This document shows positions 37,592 to 47,510 of a DNA stretch of 64,000 nucleotides, piece by piece. The DNA is from Trypanosoma brucei gambiense DAL972. Its lineage: Eukaryota; Euglenozoa; Kinetoplastea; Trypanosomatida; Trypanosomatidae. Under the pieces are notes generated by a model, which saw nothing but the letters and a program-made list of their open reading frames with translations, did no database searches and was not told where the DNA came from. The stretch spans positions 2,294,001 through 2,358,000 of the forward strand of contig NC_026744.1 in the NCBI RefSeq assembly GCF_000210295.1. The letters are read 5' to 3'. Within the stretch, counting starts at the first letter, position 1. Each line of letters opens with the position of its first letter. A program made the translations under genes and the position numbers.

Positions 37592-39052
37592 ATGATTCGC
37601 TTGAGCGAAGTTGTGCGCCGCGTGTTGCTTCACGCTTCAGGTGGACGTTCGTGTAGATCATTCAGAAATGGATGTGGTGTCGAGAACGACCACGAAAACG
37701 GCAACGCGGGCCTTTTATCGTTGCGCTCCACCCTGCCCAATCAAAATGACTTTTTCTTTTCACGTTCTTCAGCCTCAAACTGTTGTCGCCTTTGCGGGGA
37801 GGTGTCTCAAACAATTCTTTCACACACTGGTTCACAGGCACATGTTACGGTAGAGGCACTCATGTGGCTGTTGTTTCAGAGAGCGAGACAATATAAGGAT
37901 GGAGCTGTTGGTGTTTCTCCAACTGCAGCACGAAATTTTTTTGTTGAGGAGGCCAGAAGGTGGGAGGGAATACTGCAGTGTTCCTTAGTTAACCAGCGCT
38001 CGTCATCACTTCATGCCATTACTGAGGATGGGTCACCTTGTCTTGAAGAATCTGCCGTGTATCATGGGGATCCCGCAACACTTTGGAAAGAGGTTGCTGA
38101 AAAAAGTGCGTTACGGCTGCAGAGTCAAATCCGCGTCTTGGGTAAACTTGGTGTGCTGAACGTTGTAGATTCCCTCTTTACAACGGCAAGCTCTGGTGGC
38201 TTGCAGCGTGACGCTGCTTTTCAGCGGATGGAGTGCATTGGTGATCACAATTGGGGGCATTCTGTTTGTCGTCGCATCGTGCTTCTTTTTCCAGAGGTTA
38301 ACTGGCGGGCAAATTCAAATGTTTTGGTGATGGATGCATTACGGACGGTTCTTGAGTGTAATCAGCACCTGGTTCATGTTTTCACCTTGCTGCAGCTTAG
38401 CGACAAGCTAGGAGGCAGAGATGTGAAGGAAAAATCAGTGAAATTTAAAGCTGATATTGTTGAGGCGATTATTGGTGAATTGCACGTGGCATTATGGTCT
38501 TTGCAGTCTAGCACTAACGACGGTTTCACATCTATACCCTCAATTCACGGGGCTCCTTATACCATTCCTTTAGTTTCTATGGTGGAAGAGTGTTTAGATG
38601 GCATCGTGGGTCTTGTTATTCTTGCATTGATGGCGCGGTATGCCGCGTCCCTCGTGCCTGCCGTTGTGGATCTTGTCCGACGTGAGAAGTATCTGCTGGA
38701 TGTGTCGTGCCCCTTTTATACGTTACGTAAGCGGCGGGAACGGTTCCGACAGGACGAACACGCCATGCAATGGTTATTGCCCCCGCACCCACCACTGCAG
38801 CAGCAGAGGCAGGAGTTGTTGAAGGGAGCGCGGAGTTCTGTTGACACGTGCGTGAACGAGTGGAACCTTTCGAATACCAATCCTGTTGGTGATGTACTAG
38901 TCAATGCCTCAGGTGGAGAAAATATGGCTCTAACAAATGCAATGGAGAAGCGGACCCCGACTGGGGTGGTTTGTTGGACGAAAAATATTTTTTTGTCTGA
39001 AATGGCAGATTTCTATGGTTTGCTTCGCCTTCCGGGTGGGCAGTCGCCCTGA
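37592..39052 (+). CDS. Mitochondrial RNase III-domain protein with U1-type zinc finger
   Basis: This 486-residue protein has an Arg/Ser-rich N-terminus (MIRLSEVVRRVLLHASGG) like a mitochondrial presequence. A U1-type C2H2 finger (C65-x2-C68-x9-H78-x5-H84) is followed by an RNase III domain. The first signature reads QRMECIGD at 211-218: relative to the bacterial 'ERLEFLGD' it keeps E214 and D218 but has Gln at the first Glu. The second signature KADIVEAIIG keeps D288 and E291. The U1 finger plus RNase III order is that of the RNA-editing endonucleases KREN1-3 and their partners KREPB4-10, which cleave or scaffold mitochondrial pre-mRNA editing sites. Unlike the degenerate partners, this protein seems to keep most metal ligands. 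A mitochondrial pre-RNA or ribosome-assembly nuclease is the alternative. No clear dsRNA-binding domain is seen. Confidence 0.7.
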   Translation: MIRLSEVVRRVLLHASGGRSCRSFRNGCGVENDHENGNAGLLSLRSTLPNQNDFFFSRSSASNCCRLCGEVSQTILSHTGSQAHVTVEALMWLLFQRARQYKDGAVGVSPTAARNFFVEEARRWEGILQCSLVNQRSSSLHAITEDGSPCLEESAVYHGDPATLWKEVAEKSALRLQSQIRVLGKLGVLNVVDSLFTTASSGGLQRDAAFQRMECIGDHNWGHSVCRRIVLLFPEVNWRANSNVLVMDALRTVLECNQHLVHVFTLLQLSDKLGGRDVKEKSVKFKADIVEAIIGELHVALWSLQSSTNDGFTSIPSIHGAPYTIPLVSMVEECLDGIVGLVILALMARYAASLVPAVVDLVRREKYLLDVSCPFYTLRKRRERFRQDEHAMQWLLPPHPPLQQQRQELLKGARSSVDTCVNEWNLSNTNPVGDVLVNASGGENMALTNAMEKRTPTGVVCWTKNIFLSEMADFYGLLRLPGGQSP

Positions 39053-39421
39053 AGTGTACATTGTGTTGTCGTTGTTTTTTCTTCGTTTCCGAGCGAGGGA
39101 ACAAAATATTATGGGGGAAGATCTGTCTAAAGGTAGAGAGGTCGGCGGGGCTGGTGTGCTAGCTGAAAATTTTTTCTTTATTTTTCGCTTTCTCTTGTTG
39201 GCTTTCTTCCTCATTTATACGTATTTGCGAGGCCGTCAGGGATTAAAGTACGGGCGTCCTTTCACATCCCCAAAACAAAGGAAAGAGTGTACAAGGAGAA
39301 TTCATCTGTGGGACCAAAGCTGAGCGCTCCCAACGACTGCGAAGTTGAACTGCAACAACGTGGAGGAAAGGAGTGAATCCAACCTGTGGTGAGGGAAAGC
39401 AGCACAAGAAGAAACAACACA
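39053..39421. other. Intergenic spacer, no gene seen
   Basis: This 369-bp spacer has a pyrimidine-rich stretch at about 39168-39220 that suits trans-splicing of the next gene. Confidence 0.55.
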
Positions 39422-41458
39422 ATGTCACAACTGCCGTTAATTCATACGCAACAAAAAAGTACGACACGCTACTGTCCATCGGGGGATGAAAACTCGGTTG
39501 CAGTGTTCCGCCCCAAGCTTCCTTTCTTGTCTGAGGTAAACTCATGCGCTTTAGTGGTTGCATCCTCTCGTTCGCAAGGCCGCAGTGTGTCACGATCGAC
39601 TTCGGAGGGTGGTCAGTTAACTTCCGCGTCACGCCTTTCTTGGTTGTTGGAGCGACGCGCTACAGCACGACCTGCCACGGGGCGGTTATTGCAATGGGTA
39701 GAACTCATGGAGAGACAGGGGCGCCAGCTCATAAAGGCCATAGCTTACTCAACTTCACCTGTTCGTTGTTATTTTATGGCCGGAGACGACGAGGGTTGCT
39801 TTCTGCCTTCATTGTGCGAACCGTGGCCTCCTACACTAACCACAGAAGATGAGCTCAATCAAATGATCAAAAGAGCTTCCGTCAAGGCTAAGGAGCACAT
39901 TTTTGCTGATCGTTGGTTTGGCGAGGGAAAGCAATGTGCTAAAGAACCCCTAGCAAATACAGACGCCTTCAAGAGCGTGGAGGAGAGTCAGATGGATATA
40001 ATGAGGGAATTCGTGGATTTGAGGAGTAGTGTGTGTAGTGAGTTCTTGAAACAAGTAGAGATACGGCGCTCTCTAATAGATCTGGTAAAAAAAGAGAAAG
40101 AAGCGAGGGTTGCCATGCTCGGTGAATTTATCTCATGCTGTCCTCCACATCCGTGTCGCTGCCTTTTATTGGACATGGAGGTTTTAGAGGAATCCGCCAT
40201 CCCACTTGAGCCTGCGGTCGGTATTACCTGTCTGTACACTTCCATTGTGATTGGGGGACACGAAACCCTGGAGGAGACGTTGCTGCAACAGCGGGAGGTG
40301 GAACTTCAAGTGCTTTATGATCAACACCGTTTTTTTATTGATGCTCAGAAGGTTCTCACCGACGTCCGGAATCGGGAGCACGAACGCTTTGAATCCATGA
40401 TGGCCTATTTTGCATTCGCCCTCAGGTTACTTCGGGAACGTGAGGCGCTCTCAGTGGAAACAACAACTCCACCCGGATGTGACGAAGGCCCACGTGAAAC
40501 GAAAACAAGGGGCAAACGTTTTCATATGAACTATTACAAATACCTGCATGTACTTGGCACCATAGAAGTGGAGGAAGGGGCACGCGGGCGGATTTGTGCG
40601 GGAGAGTTCACAGAAATTCGTCATATCTTGTATCATTTTGAGAGAAAATGCCGCAGTAGTATTGTTTCGACTGAGGAACTGGAACGGCAGCGCTTGCTCC
40701 TCAATACCGAGATGCAGCAGCGGTTATCTATTCAGAATGCCGAAGAATTGGCACTCAATGAGACAGTATGTCCTCGTAGCTTCCAGGAACTAATCGAGAC
40801 ACTCATGAAGAAAGAACGTGAGGAGTGGCAGCGAGCCCTCGAAGAGGCGCGCATCACACAGTCCATTGAGTTGGTTTGTAAATACGAGGTGTATCGGCGG
40901 CGTGAAATTGGTTTGTTTGAACAACAGCTGCGGGCGTGTGCTCGATTCTTATTTCTGAATACCACCGATGGTGCTGGTAGGATTACTGTAGAGCGATGGA
41001 TGCGCGAACATGAGGTTCTAGTAGTGCAGCGGGAGGAGGCCGCCTTGAGGAAACGTATCGTGGAGTCGGAGGATCAGGCGCTCACCACATGGATCACAGC
41101 GCATAGGTGGATGGTGGATCATGACCGCCACCTTCAGAGTATAGCAAAAGAGAAGGAGGATAGGCGCGCAGTGGACCGTGTCATTGCGGAGGAGTGTGCT
41201 GCACGTGGCGTCGTGGAGTCTCTTTGGGCAGGTGAGCATTACGTGCTCTTCGGGGAAGTGATTCGCGTTCCTGAGGGCATTTATAAGTTTCCAGAGGGTA
41301 GACAAAGTGGTGAGGGGAGAGAGAGCAGCTGCGGTGACGGGGAAAGCGCCTCTCGTGGGTTAGACATTCGTCAAGTTGTTATCGCCAACCTCGGGGAATT
41401 TTTTAACGATCGAGCACTGTTGGGCTTTTTCGATAGGCGCCCCGTTTCACCTATTTGA
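39422..41458 (+). CDS. Coiled-coil protein related in style to the 28632 gene
   Basis: This 678-residue protein is not a named family. The N-terminal 90 residues are Ser/Arg-rich and disordered-looking. The rest is helical with repeated 'E..aR..i...E' units (for example 'KEKEARVAMLGEF', 'VEEGARGRICAGEF', 'EECAARGVVESLW') and long charged heptads. The same unit style occurs in the protein at 28632, so the two may be distant relatives or simply share a structural habit. There is no membrane segment. A cytoskeletal or flagellar scaffold is a guess from composition. The frame opens on a GTG upstream; the ATG at 39422 is used. Confidence 0.7.
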   Translation: MSQLPLIHTQQKSTTRYCPSGDENSVAVFRPKLPFLSEVNSCALVVASSRSQGRSVSRSTSEGGQLTSASRLSWLLERRATARPATGRLLQWVELMERQGRQLIKAIAYSTSPVRCYFMAGDDEGCFLPSLCEPWPPTLTTEDELNQMIKRASVKAKEHIFADRWFGEGKQCAKEPLANTDAFKSVEESQMDIMREFVDLRSSVCSEFLKQVEIRRSLIDLVKKEKEARVAMLGEFISCCPPHPCRCLLLDMEVLEESAIPLEPAVGITCLYTSIVIGGHETLEETLLQQREVELQVLYDQHRFFIDAQKVLTDVRNREHERFESMMAYFAFALRLLREREALSVETTTPPGCDEGPRETKTRGKRFHMNYYKYLHVLGTIEVEEGARGRICAGEFTEIRHILYHFERKCRSSIVSTEELERQRLLLNTEMQQRLSIQNAEELALNETVCPRSFQELIETLMKKEREEWQRALEEARITQSIELVCKYEVYRRREIGLFEQQLRACARFLFLNTTDGAGRITVERWMREHEVLVVQREEAALRKRIVESEDQALTTWITAHRWMVDHDRHLQSIAKEKEDRRAVDRVIAEECAARGVVESLWAGEHYVLFGEVIRVPEGIYKFPEGRQSGEGRESSCGDGESASRGLDIRQVVIANLGEFFNDRALLGFFDRRPVSPI

Positions 41459-42145
41459 TGTAACGGTGTAACCGCGCGGGGTTGCTGACTACACCGTGAC
41501 TCAATGGATTGAAGGCGGTTGCAGCGGTTCTTTCGTTCACGTGCAATGCAGCTGACGGCTAAGGGAGACTCTCACGCTATAAGTTCGGCAAGGAACTTGT
41601 GCCTCCTGTTTACGGTTGACTGTGGCGCTACGCGTGCGGTGTGGCAGCAGTGGACACCCTCGTGGGATCAGCGCAGGGTCTGGCACAGACTTTGTTTTTT
41701 GCAGGTGATTGTTCACTTTTACGTAATGTATATTCTCTTTGTTTCTTGTTGTTTTTTTTTACTCCTTCGCTCTAGTAATAGGGAGGAGCTGGTGAAACAA
41801 CTTAACAAACATGTTGTACAAACCGAACTGCGTGACCAAGCCTGACATGTTAACCCCAGCCCCATCTCCCAAATAAACTCTCGAATGTGTGACGCTGGCA
41901 TACCACTTTATGACTTTTCTTTCTCCGTCTCTCTTCTATTTATATTTTTTGGTTTGATTTTGATGTGCGATCGTTCGGTAAACAGGCGGAAGGCAAGTGG
42001 ATTACGAGCCGAGCGCTTGTCAACTGCTTATTTCCCCTATCCCCACATTTATTAGTTAGTGTCAGTTTATTTGTTTGCGTGGTAAAGTACACGGGGCACC
42101 AGTAGGAGGGGGGAGAGTTGTGAAGCAGCAGGCGAGAAGTGGGAT
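41459..42145. other. Intergenic spacer, possible 99-residue ORF
   Basis: This is a 687-bp spacer. An ORF from ATG 41546 to 41845 encodes 99 residues with one hydrophobic segment (FLQVIVHFYVMYILFV...). The hydrophobic part coincides with a T-rich tract (41730-41765), so it is more likely an accident of pyrimidine-rich DNA than a gene. Confidence 0.5.
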
Positions 42146-42544
42146 ATGGCTGGCATAAACACGGTTGTATCAGCTACACCATCCCTTTACGCCGTGTTGG
42201 GCGTTGCCCCCACTGTTAGCCAAGCGGAGTTGACGCGTCAATTTAAGCGGCTCTCCCTTCAGCTGCACCCCGATCGCGCGGCTTACCGCACTGGAGAAGA
42301 TGAAGCTGAGGTGCAGCGGCAGTACCAGAGTATTGTGGAAGCTTATGAGGTGTTGTCCAATCCGGACCACCGCAGGTCGTACGACACGAAATGTGGCGTG
42401 AACTTTTCTGCAAGGGTGGCTGCTCTTCGCCAAACGCTGGCACAGAATGAAGTTATGCCTGTGGTCAACTGTCCCACGGAACCCACCTCTGCAGAAACTG
42501 TACAAGTTACTGAAGATGAAGATGACGAAGAATACACACCCTAA
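42146..42544 (+). CDS. Small DnaJ/Hsp40 J-domain protein
   Basis: This 132-residue protein is essentially one J-domain (residues 13-80). 'LYAVLGVAPTVSQAELTRQF' is helix I and II, H41-P42-D43 is the catalytic HPD loop that stimulates Hsp70 ATPase, and 'YQSIVEAYEVLSNPDHRRSYD' is helix III and IV. No Gly/Phe region or zinc domain follows, so it is a type III J-protein. The C-terminal 45 residues are acidic (EDEDDEEYTP). Neither a signal peptide nor a membrane anchor is visible, so it is probably cytosolic or nuclear; its Hsp70 client is unknown. Confidence 0.9.
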   Translation: MAGINTVVSATPSLYAVLGVAPTVSQAELTRQFKRLSLQLHPDRAAYRTGEDEAEVQRQYQSIVEAYEVLSNPDHRRSYDTKCGVNFSARVAALRQTLAQNEVMPVVNCPTEPTSAETVQVTEDEDDEEYTP

Positions 42545-43245
42545 CCGGGGTGGGACATGCTTTTGTGTGTTTGAAGAAGCGGGCCTCCATCGAAAGGAGG
42601 TGCGTGGGTGTGTGTGTGTGGGGGGGGGGGGATGGACCCGTTGTCGAGGATAACATGACCGTTGTTTCCAAAGAGAGAGAGAGTGTGTGAAAGGGGATTG
42701 ATAGAAGCCAATTCACAGCAGAGGTAACTTCAGTGTGCTATTGCTTTTATCTATGGGAAGCTGTTGGGCGGTCGTGAAGGACGTTGAATGGCGACTCTTT
42801 GGATTTGTCCCATGTTTTGCTTGCGTACATTGTCGGGAAAGCTGTGAAAGGGATTCTTGTAGGTTCAATGCTTCAGGAAACTCTCCCCGTGGAGGATTCG
42901 GTGGCGTCGCACAATTTTTCTACTGGTGAACTGAAAAGTATTTCATCCTGCCGTGGCACCATCGGCTTCCATCAAACCACTGATATGCCGTGTGGACTGT
43001 AGTTTTCGCAACCACCGCAAGTTCAAATTGACTTTGCTGTCCATTTGTTCCCTTTTTCCTTACTCATCTTCTGAGTTGCATGTTCTCCACCCGACTGTTA
43101 CAATTTGATTCCGTATTTCCCCCCCTTCACATTCAATACACATTTTGGAGTTAAACAACGACCTTGTGCGCAGTGCTTTTAAAGTGAACTAAGCACAGCG
43201 ACTCGATAGTGCACGGGGCACATAACCTGTGTAAGTAGTAGACGC

Positions 43246-43281
<36 letters not shown>

Positions 43282-43304
43282 TTTTCAACGAAGCATCCGC
43301 AACC
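42545..43304. other. Intergenic spacer with (TA)n tract
   Basis: This 760-bp spacer starts with a GT/G-run (about 42607-42630) and an AG repeat near 42673. At 42778-43002 one frame is open for about 74 codons without an early ATG; its composition is coding-like but there is no start, so it is not called. A perfect TA run (43248-43276) precedes the next gene. Confidence 0.55.
43248..43276. repeat. (TA)n microsatellite
   Basis: This is a perfect AT/TA run of about 29 bases, 28 bases upstream of an ATG. Confidence 0.95.
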
Positions 43305-44090
43305 ATGTTTTGTGGCTCTAGGATGTTCCTCTCGAGGGCGGCCACCGTCATGTCCTTTACGCTCAGTGAGTATGTCGGATACCCCAAATCAGCACTATGG
43401 GCAACACTCACCCTCAATCGTGAGTCTGCACGCCACCCGTGGGAAATAGAAATGCACAAAAGTAAGGCGAAGATTTACCTTAATGCCCTTCCCAAAACTC
43501 TTCTTGAAGAATCGGTGTTGGCACGGGAGTTGCTCTGCGATAATATCTCACGACCCGGTTTGCACACTGCACAGATCTTATCCGTGAACGGTGTGGCCGC
43601 AGACACCATTCACTTGGTGCGACGCGCGATGAATTCTTCCAATGTGCTTGAGCTACAGTTGCTGATTCGTTCCAGGGATCTCTCCAAGTCTCAGAAATTC
43701 ATGAAGGGAAAAGTGAGGAAAGGGAGCAGGATTTTGGCAGATGGTCACAAGGCAGGCGTTGAAACTGATGGTGCGACTGAAGAAAAAGTTGCAGGTGGTG
43801 CCCGAAGGGGAAGAGGGAGGCCGAGATCTGATTCGAGGGTAAGGATGGCTGAGCCACCGCTTGTTTCCCCACCCGTCTCTTCAGCAAATATCACAGGAGC
43901 GCCCTTATTGGCGCGGTGGCCTGCAGACGTCACGGATCAAAAGAGTCGAAGAGGAAAGAAACCATCAGACCTAACTAAAGTCAGTCCTCTCTTTTCACCT
44001 GCCGTTTCCCCCGGTGTCAGCATTGTGCCAGATAAAGAGGTCGCTCCACCGCCTGCTGAATCAGATGAAGTGGAGCAGTATCACCTTTAA
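43305..44090 (+). CDS. Protein with PDZ-like N-terminal part and AT-hook motif
   Basis: I do not recognise this 261-residue protein as a named family. Residues 45-123 look like a PDZ-type fold: 'ILSVNGVAAD' near 91-100 followed by a helix and 'VLELQLLIR' as the final strand, the usual 'iLsVNG...v...l' ending. A basic stretch follows (KFMKGKVRKGSR), then an AT-hook-like core 'RRGRGRPR' at 167-174, then a Pro/Ser-rich tail. The first 17 residues (MFCGSRMFLSRAATVMS) could be a mitochondrial presequence. DNA binding by the AT-hook and partner binding by the PDZ-like part are inferences. Methionines at 7 and 16 are alternative starts. Confidence 0.65.
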   Translation: MFCGSRMFLSRAATVMSFTLSEYVGYPKSALWATLTLNRESARHPWEIEMHKSKAKIYLNALPKTLLEESVLARELLCDNISRPGLHTAQILSVNGVAADTIHLVRRAMNSSNVLELQLLIRSRDLSKSQKFMKGKVRKGSRILADGHKAGVETDGATEEKVAGGARRGRGRPRSDSRVRMAEPPLVSPPVSSANITGAPLLARWPADVTDQKSRRGKKPSDLTKVSPLFSPAVSPGVSIVPDKEVAPPPAESDEVEQYHL

Positions 44091-45903
44091 AGCATATTTC
44101 GTGGGGCTAGCCTCATGGTTTGCTACGTTTTTTTTTATATTTGTGTTTTCCCCACCTTCTTAGTTCGTGCAAGTGAGAGTAAGTGCTTTGTGTAAGCATG
44201 AGTGGGAAGCGCACCTGCTTTTTCTTTCCTGTTTTCTTTTTTTGCTTTTGTACATTTATTCACGTTCTGTCTTGGTCATATTTTTCATCTATTCTTGTAC
44301 CGTAGATATTATGCACTACTTCGATTTCCAAAACTTTTGTTTTTTTTCTTTGAATCTATTTTTATGTGAGTGTGTGTGTGTGTGTGCTCATGGGTTCATG
44401 GGTTTTGTTGTTTCTTGCAAAACTACTTGGCGGAACTTCAGTTACCCACTTGTGCGACGGCACGACGCCTGAAAGTGTGGGTATAAAAGGGAATAGGGGG
44501 GGGGGAAGTAGTTCAACCGAAAGAGGTTCAACACCACGAGCAAAGTGTCATTATTATTATTATTATTACTTTACCCTTTTTTTTTCCTTTTATTTCCCTT
44601 ATTTTATTACCTTTTTAAAAAAATTCTCAATTCCTTCATTATGCAGTAGATGATTCCTCCGTCGTGTTGTGTGTTTTTATGAAGGCGGTTGAAAGAAAAG
44701 AAGTCAGTCAAGGGAAATAATGGAAATAAAAGGAAAGGAAATGAAGCGCACGTCACAACACTGGAGGGATAGGTTACTGAATGAAATAGTGAGTATATCT
44801 ACGTACGTGCATGTATTAGTATATATTTATTTATTTCAACGTATGTTATTAGTACCTCACAACTCGACCGCACTGCTCCTTCAGACAAGCACTCCTTTGC
44901 GAATTTTTTTTTCTGAAAGTTTGATGTATGCGTGTTTGTGTGCGTGCGTGGGTGGGAACGTGTTGTTAATTAATTCGGTTGCGCGTTGGTGGTTGGGCGA
45001 CGCGACTATTACTTTTGCGCGTTTACTTTTTTTTTGTTTTTTGTAAGCTCCTCTCGCCTTCCACAGCTTCCCCCCTTTTCCCTCCCAAAACGTACACACG
45101 TGATTGAAGGCGGTAGATTCTCCCGTCACCACATGTTCCTGCAGCACATGCCATTAAACTCCCAACAGCACTACGCGACACGCTTCGCCTTTACAGCAAC
45201 GGAAGCGGGATGTCTCTCTGGTGACAATTACTGTTGCCCTTATATCCAACAAATGTTTGTGTGCTATGTGTATCTTTAATGCTTCTTTTTTCCCTTCTTG
45301 CCTATTTGATCGTTGTTTATTAGCATTGTTTGCTTAATTTTCACTTATTGCTTTTTTTTCCCCCATACGATCGCATGCGCGGTCCGTGGAAGTAGAGTAC
45401 AATTCTTCCATAATAGCTTCAAAGAAGGACATTATTAATACGCAATGGAATTAAACTCGTGAACGGCTTATGTCGCTTACTGAATTTCCATTCCCGTGCC
45501 GGGTGGTTATGACTCGTAATATAAGGAGGGAAAACTGCACGACGAGGTGAGGTCCGGTAATGACAAATTCGTTTCAAATATATTTTAGTTGGCTCCTCAA
45601 CTTACCGGAGTTTGTGGAAAATGGCGAAAAGGTCTCGGTAATCTGTTGGAGTGGATTTGTTGAGAAGGGGCCGGCGATTTTCTCCGCGAACGTCTCGATG
45701 AGTTTGGTAGGAGGAGATGTCTTCTACCTCACTTTTACGTTAGGGTTTAAACATTTTACTCTTTATTCTCGTGAAGCTGTTGTTGTTGCTGTTGTTGCTA
45801 TGGTGTGTCCTAAACTATAAATTCGTGATAGTTGACTTCGGTTGAAACGTAATATTACGTAACTATCATATCACTCTTTTTCCCCCACTCACCGTCTCGC
45901 CGC
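44091..45903. other. Long 1.8-kb spacer
   Basis: This is mostly T-rich with (GT)n at 44367-44383, (ATT)n at 44549-44567, and G and T homopolymers. A small ORF at 45560 is listed separately with low confidence. The pyrimidine-rich 45874-45903 precedes the HAD gene. Confidence 0.55.
45560..45820 (+). CDS. Possible small ORF, 86 residues
   Basis: An ATG-initiated frame of 86 residues has mixed composition in its first 65 residues ('LLNLPEFVENGEKVSVICWS') and a Val/Ala-rich end formed by a GTT repeat. There is no domain or homologue I recognise. It sits in a 1.8-kb spacer, where such an ORF can arise by chance. Confidence 0.2.
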   Translation: MTNSFQIYFSWLLNLPEFVENGEKVSVICWSGFVEKGPAIFSANVSMSLVGGDVFYLTFTLGFKHFTLYSREAVVVAVVAMVCPKL

Positions 45904-46767
45904 ATGAGTTTAGTAAGCGTCACGAATCGAATGACCTACCGTGCAGCTGTTGTTGATCTGGATGGCACCCTGTTAAATGAGAATCACCGTATCAGTGCTT
46001 ACACTCTCGATACCATCCAAAAGTTATTAAAGCGCAATATTCCTGTTGTTATTGCTACGGGCCGCCCACATCCCGATGTCTTTCACACAATAAAAAGCTG
46101 TGGCCTACAGGGAACCTATGTGATTACTTCCAATGGTGCACGTGTTAGTGACCCGCAGCTTAATGTCATTGCCTCTTTTAACCTTAGCGAAGATGTGGTG
46201 TCGGAGCTAATTGGGCTCGGATCATCTGGGGAGGACATTCAGGACCCAAAAGAGGTACCGTACACAGTTAATTTGTTTCAACACGATGAGTGGGTAACAG
46301 ATGCTGCAAGGGAGGAGTTGCTTCAAATGTTTGCTTCTTCCGGTTTCCATTACAGAGTAGTGGATGACTTGCAGGCCCACCAAAAGGATGGTGTGCATGA
46401 GCTTGTCTTCTTGGCACAACCAAATACTTTGCATTTGCTGGAGGGAGTTGTGAAGAAGCGCTTCGAGGGCAGGATCTCCGTCATGCGCTCCACATCAATT
46501 ACACTCGATGTTGTCCACCACAATGCAAATAAAGCTACTGCTATGGCGAAGGTGGCTGAACTTCTGGGTTTGGAACTGAAAGACATTGTTTCCTTTGGGG
46601 ACGGCATGAATGATGTCCAAATGCTTGCTGCCGCTGGAAAGGGTTATATCATGGGAAATGCACAACAACGTTTAAAAGATGCCCTTCCACATCTGGAGGT
46701 TATTGGCACCAATGCGGAAGACAGCGTGGCGAAGAAACTTCGCGAACTGTTCAATATTGAAGACTAG
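45904..46767 (+). CDS. HAD-superfamily phosphatase, Cof subfamily
   Basis: This 287-residue member of the haloacid dehalogenase superfamily (Cof/IIB cap type) hydrolyses small phosphorylated metabolites, often sugar phosphates. Motif I 'VDLDGTLL' starts at residue 17 and has the nucleophile and acid Asp pair. Motif II is 'VIATGRPH'. The 'ITSNGARV' strand starts the C2 cap. Motif III and IV read 'NANKATAMAKVAELLGL' then 'VSFGDGMNDVQML', with the metal-binding Asp residues intact. Substrate cannot be predicted. The first AG after the strong pyrimidine tract lies inside this ATG (45907-45908), so the in-frame ATG at 45931, nine codons later, may be the real start (278 residues). Confidence 0.9.
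   Translation: MSLVSVTNRMTYRAAVVDLDGTLLNENHRISAYTLDTIQKLLKRNIPVVIATGRPHPDVFHTIKSCGLQGTYVITSNGARVSDPQLNVIASFNLSEDVVSELIGLGSSGEDIQDPKEVPYTVNLFQHDEWVTDAAREELLQMFASSGFHYRVVDDLQAHQKDGVHELVFLAQPNTLHLLEGVVKKRFEGRISVMRSTSITLDVVHHNANKATAMAKVAELLGLELKDIVSFGDGMNDVQMLAAAGKGYIMGNAQQRLKDALPHLEVIGTNAEDSVAKKLRELFNIED
45907..45908 (+). promoter_or_regulatory. Candidate splice acceptor overlapping the annotated ATG
   Basis: The pyrimidine tract at 45874-45903 is followed first by this AG, two bases beyond the ATG at 45904. If used, the first ATG in the mRNA would be at 45931. An upstream AG would restore the longer protein. Confidence 0.35.
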
Positions 46768-47477
46768 GGGATGAGAACACATCCGCAAGCGATTATACAT
46801 GTGAACAAATACACACATGAACACATAAAAAGAAAAAGAAAAATAGACACGCACGCGGACACGTGTGTGAATGTAAATTACATGTGAGTGAAGCTGTAAA
46901 GGGGTAAACCGAGCCGTGAATTTTTCACCCTTTCCGTGTGCCGTTTAGGAAGAAAAAATAAATTCTTTTCCTTGTGCGTGTTCCTTACACGACAAAATAC
47001 GTGAAGCAAAAAAAAAAAGAAACAATGACCGGACCGAGGAGAGAAGAGAAGAGAAGGAAGAAAGAGGTTGATGCGCTGGAGTTGTTCTCTTTTACTCGGC
47101 GTCGCATGTTATGCATCGGTGGCGCGTCTGCTGTTGCTGTTGCCTCATGGTATGAATATATACACAAATATGCCTCAACATCTGTTGTTCCTCGCTCACA
47201 CACATACGCAATTCCTTTCCGTCCACGTATTGCCATACCATCCTTTATTGATAAACTATATTAAAAGAAAAAAAACATTTTCGTTTTTTTTCTCTTGCTG
47301 CTACTCTCAGATGCATGAGAACTTATGAGGGGCACCTCCTCTCTTCCATGTGCACTCTGCCAAACTTCTGTTTCGTTTTGTTTTGCTTTACCGATGCTGA
47401 TGCTGATACTGCTTCCCTTACGTTTCTGCATACTTGTATCATCCCGTCAGCTTGACACCATATTAATACGTAAAATC

Positions 47478-47510
<33 letters not shown>

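Noticed and set aside
41546..41845. 99-residue ORF with one hydrophobic segment
   Set aside because: The hydrophobic segment coincides with a T-rich tract and there is no recognisable domain.
42778..43002. Open frame of about 74 codons before the PDZ-like gene
   Set aside because: It looks coding-like but has no early ATG and no recognised homologue; too weak to call.
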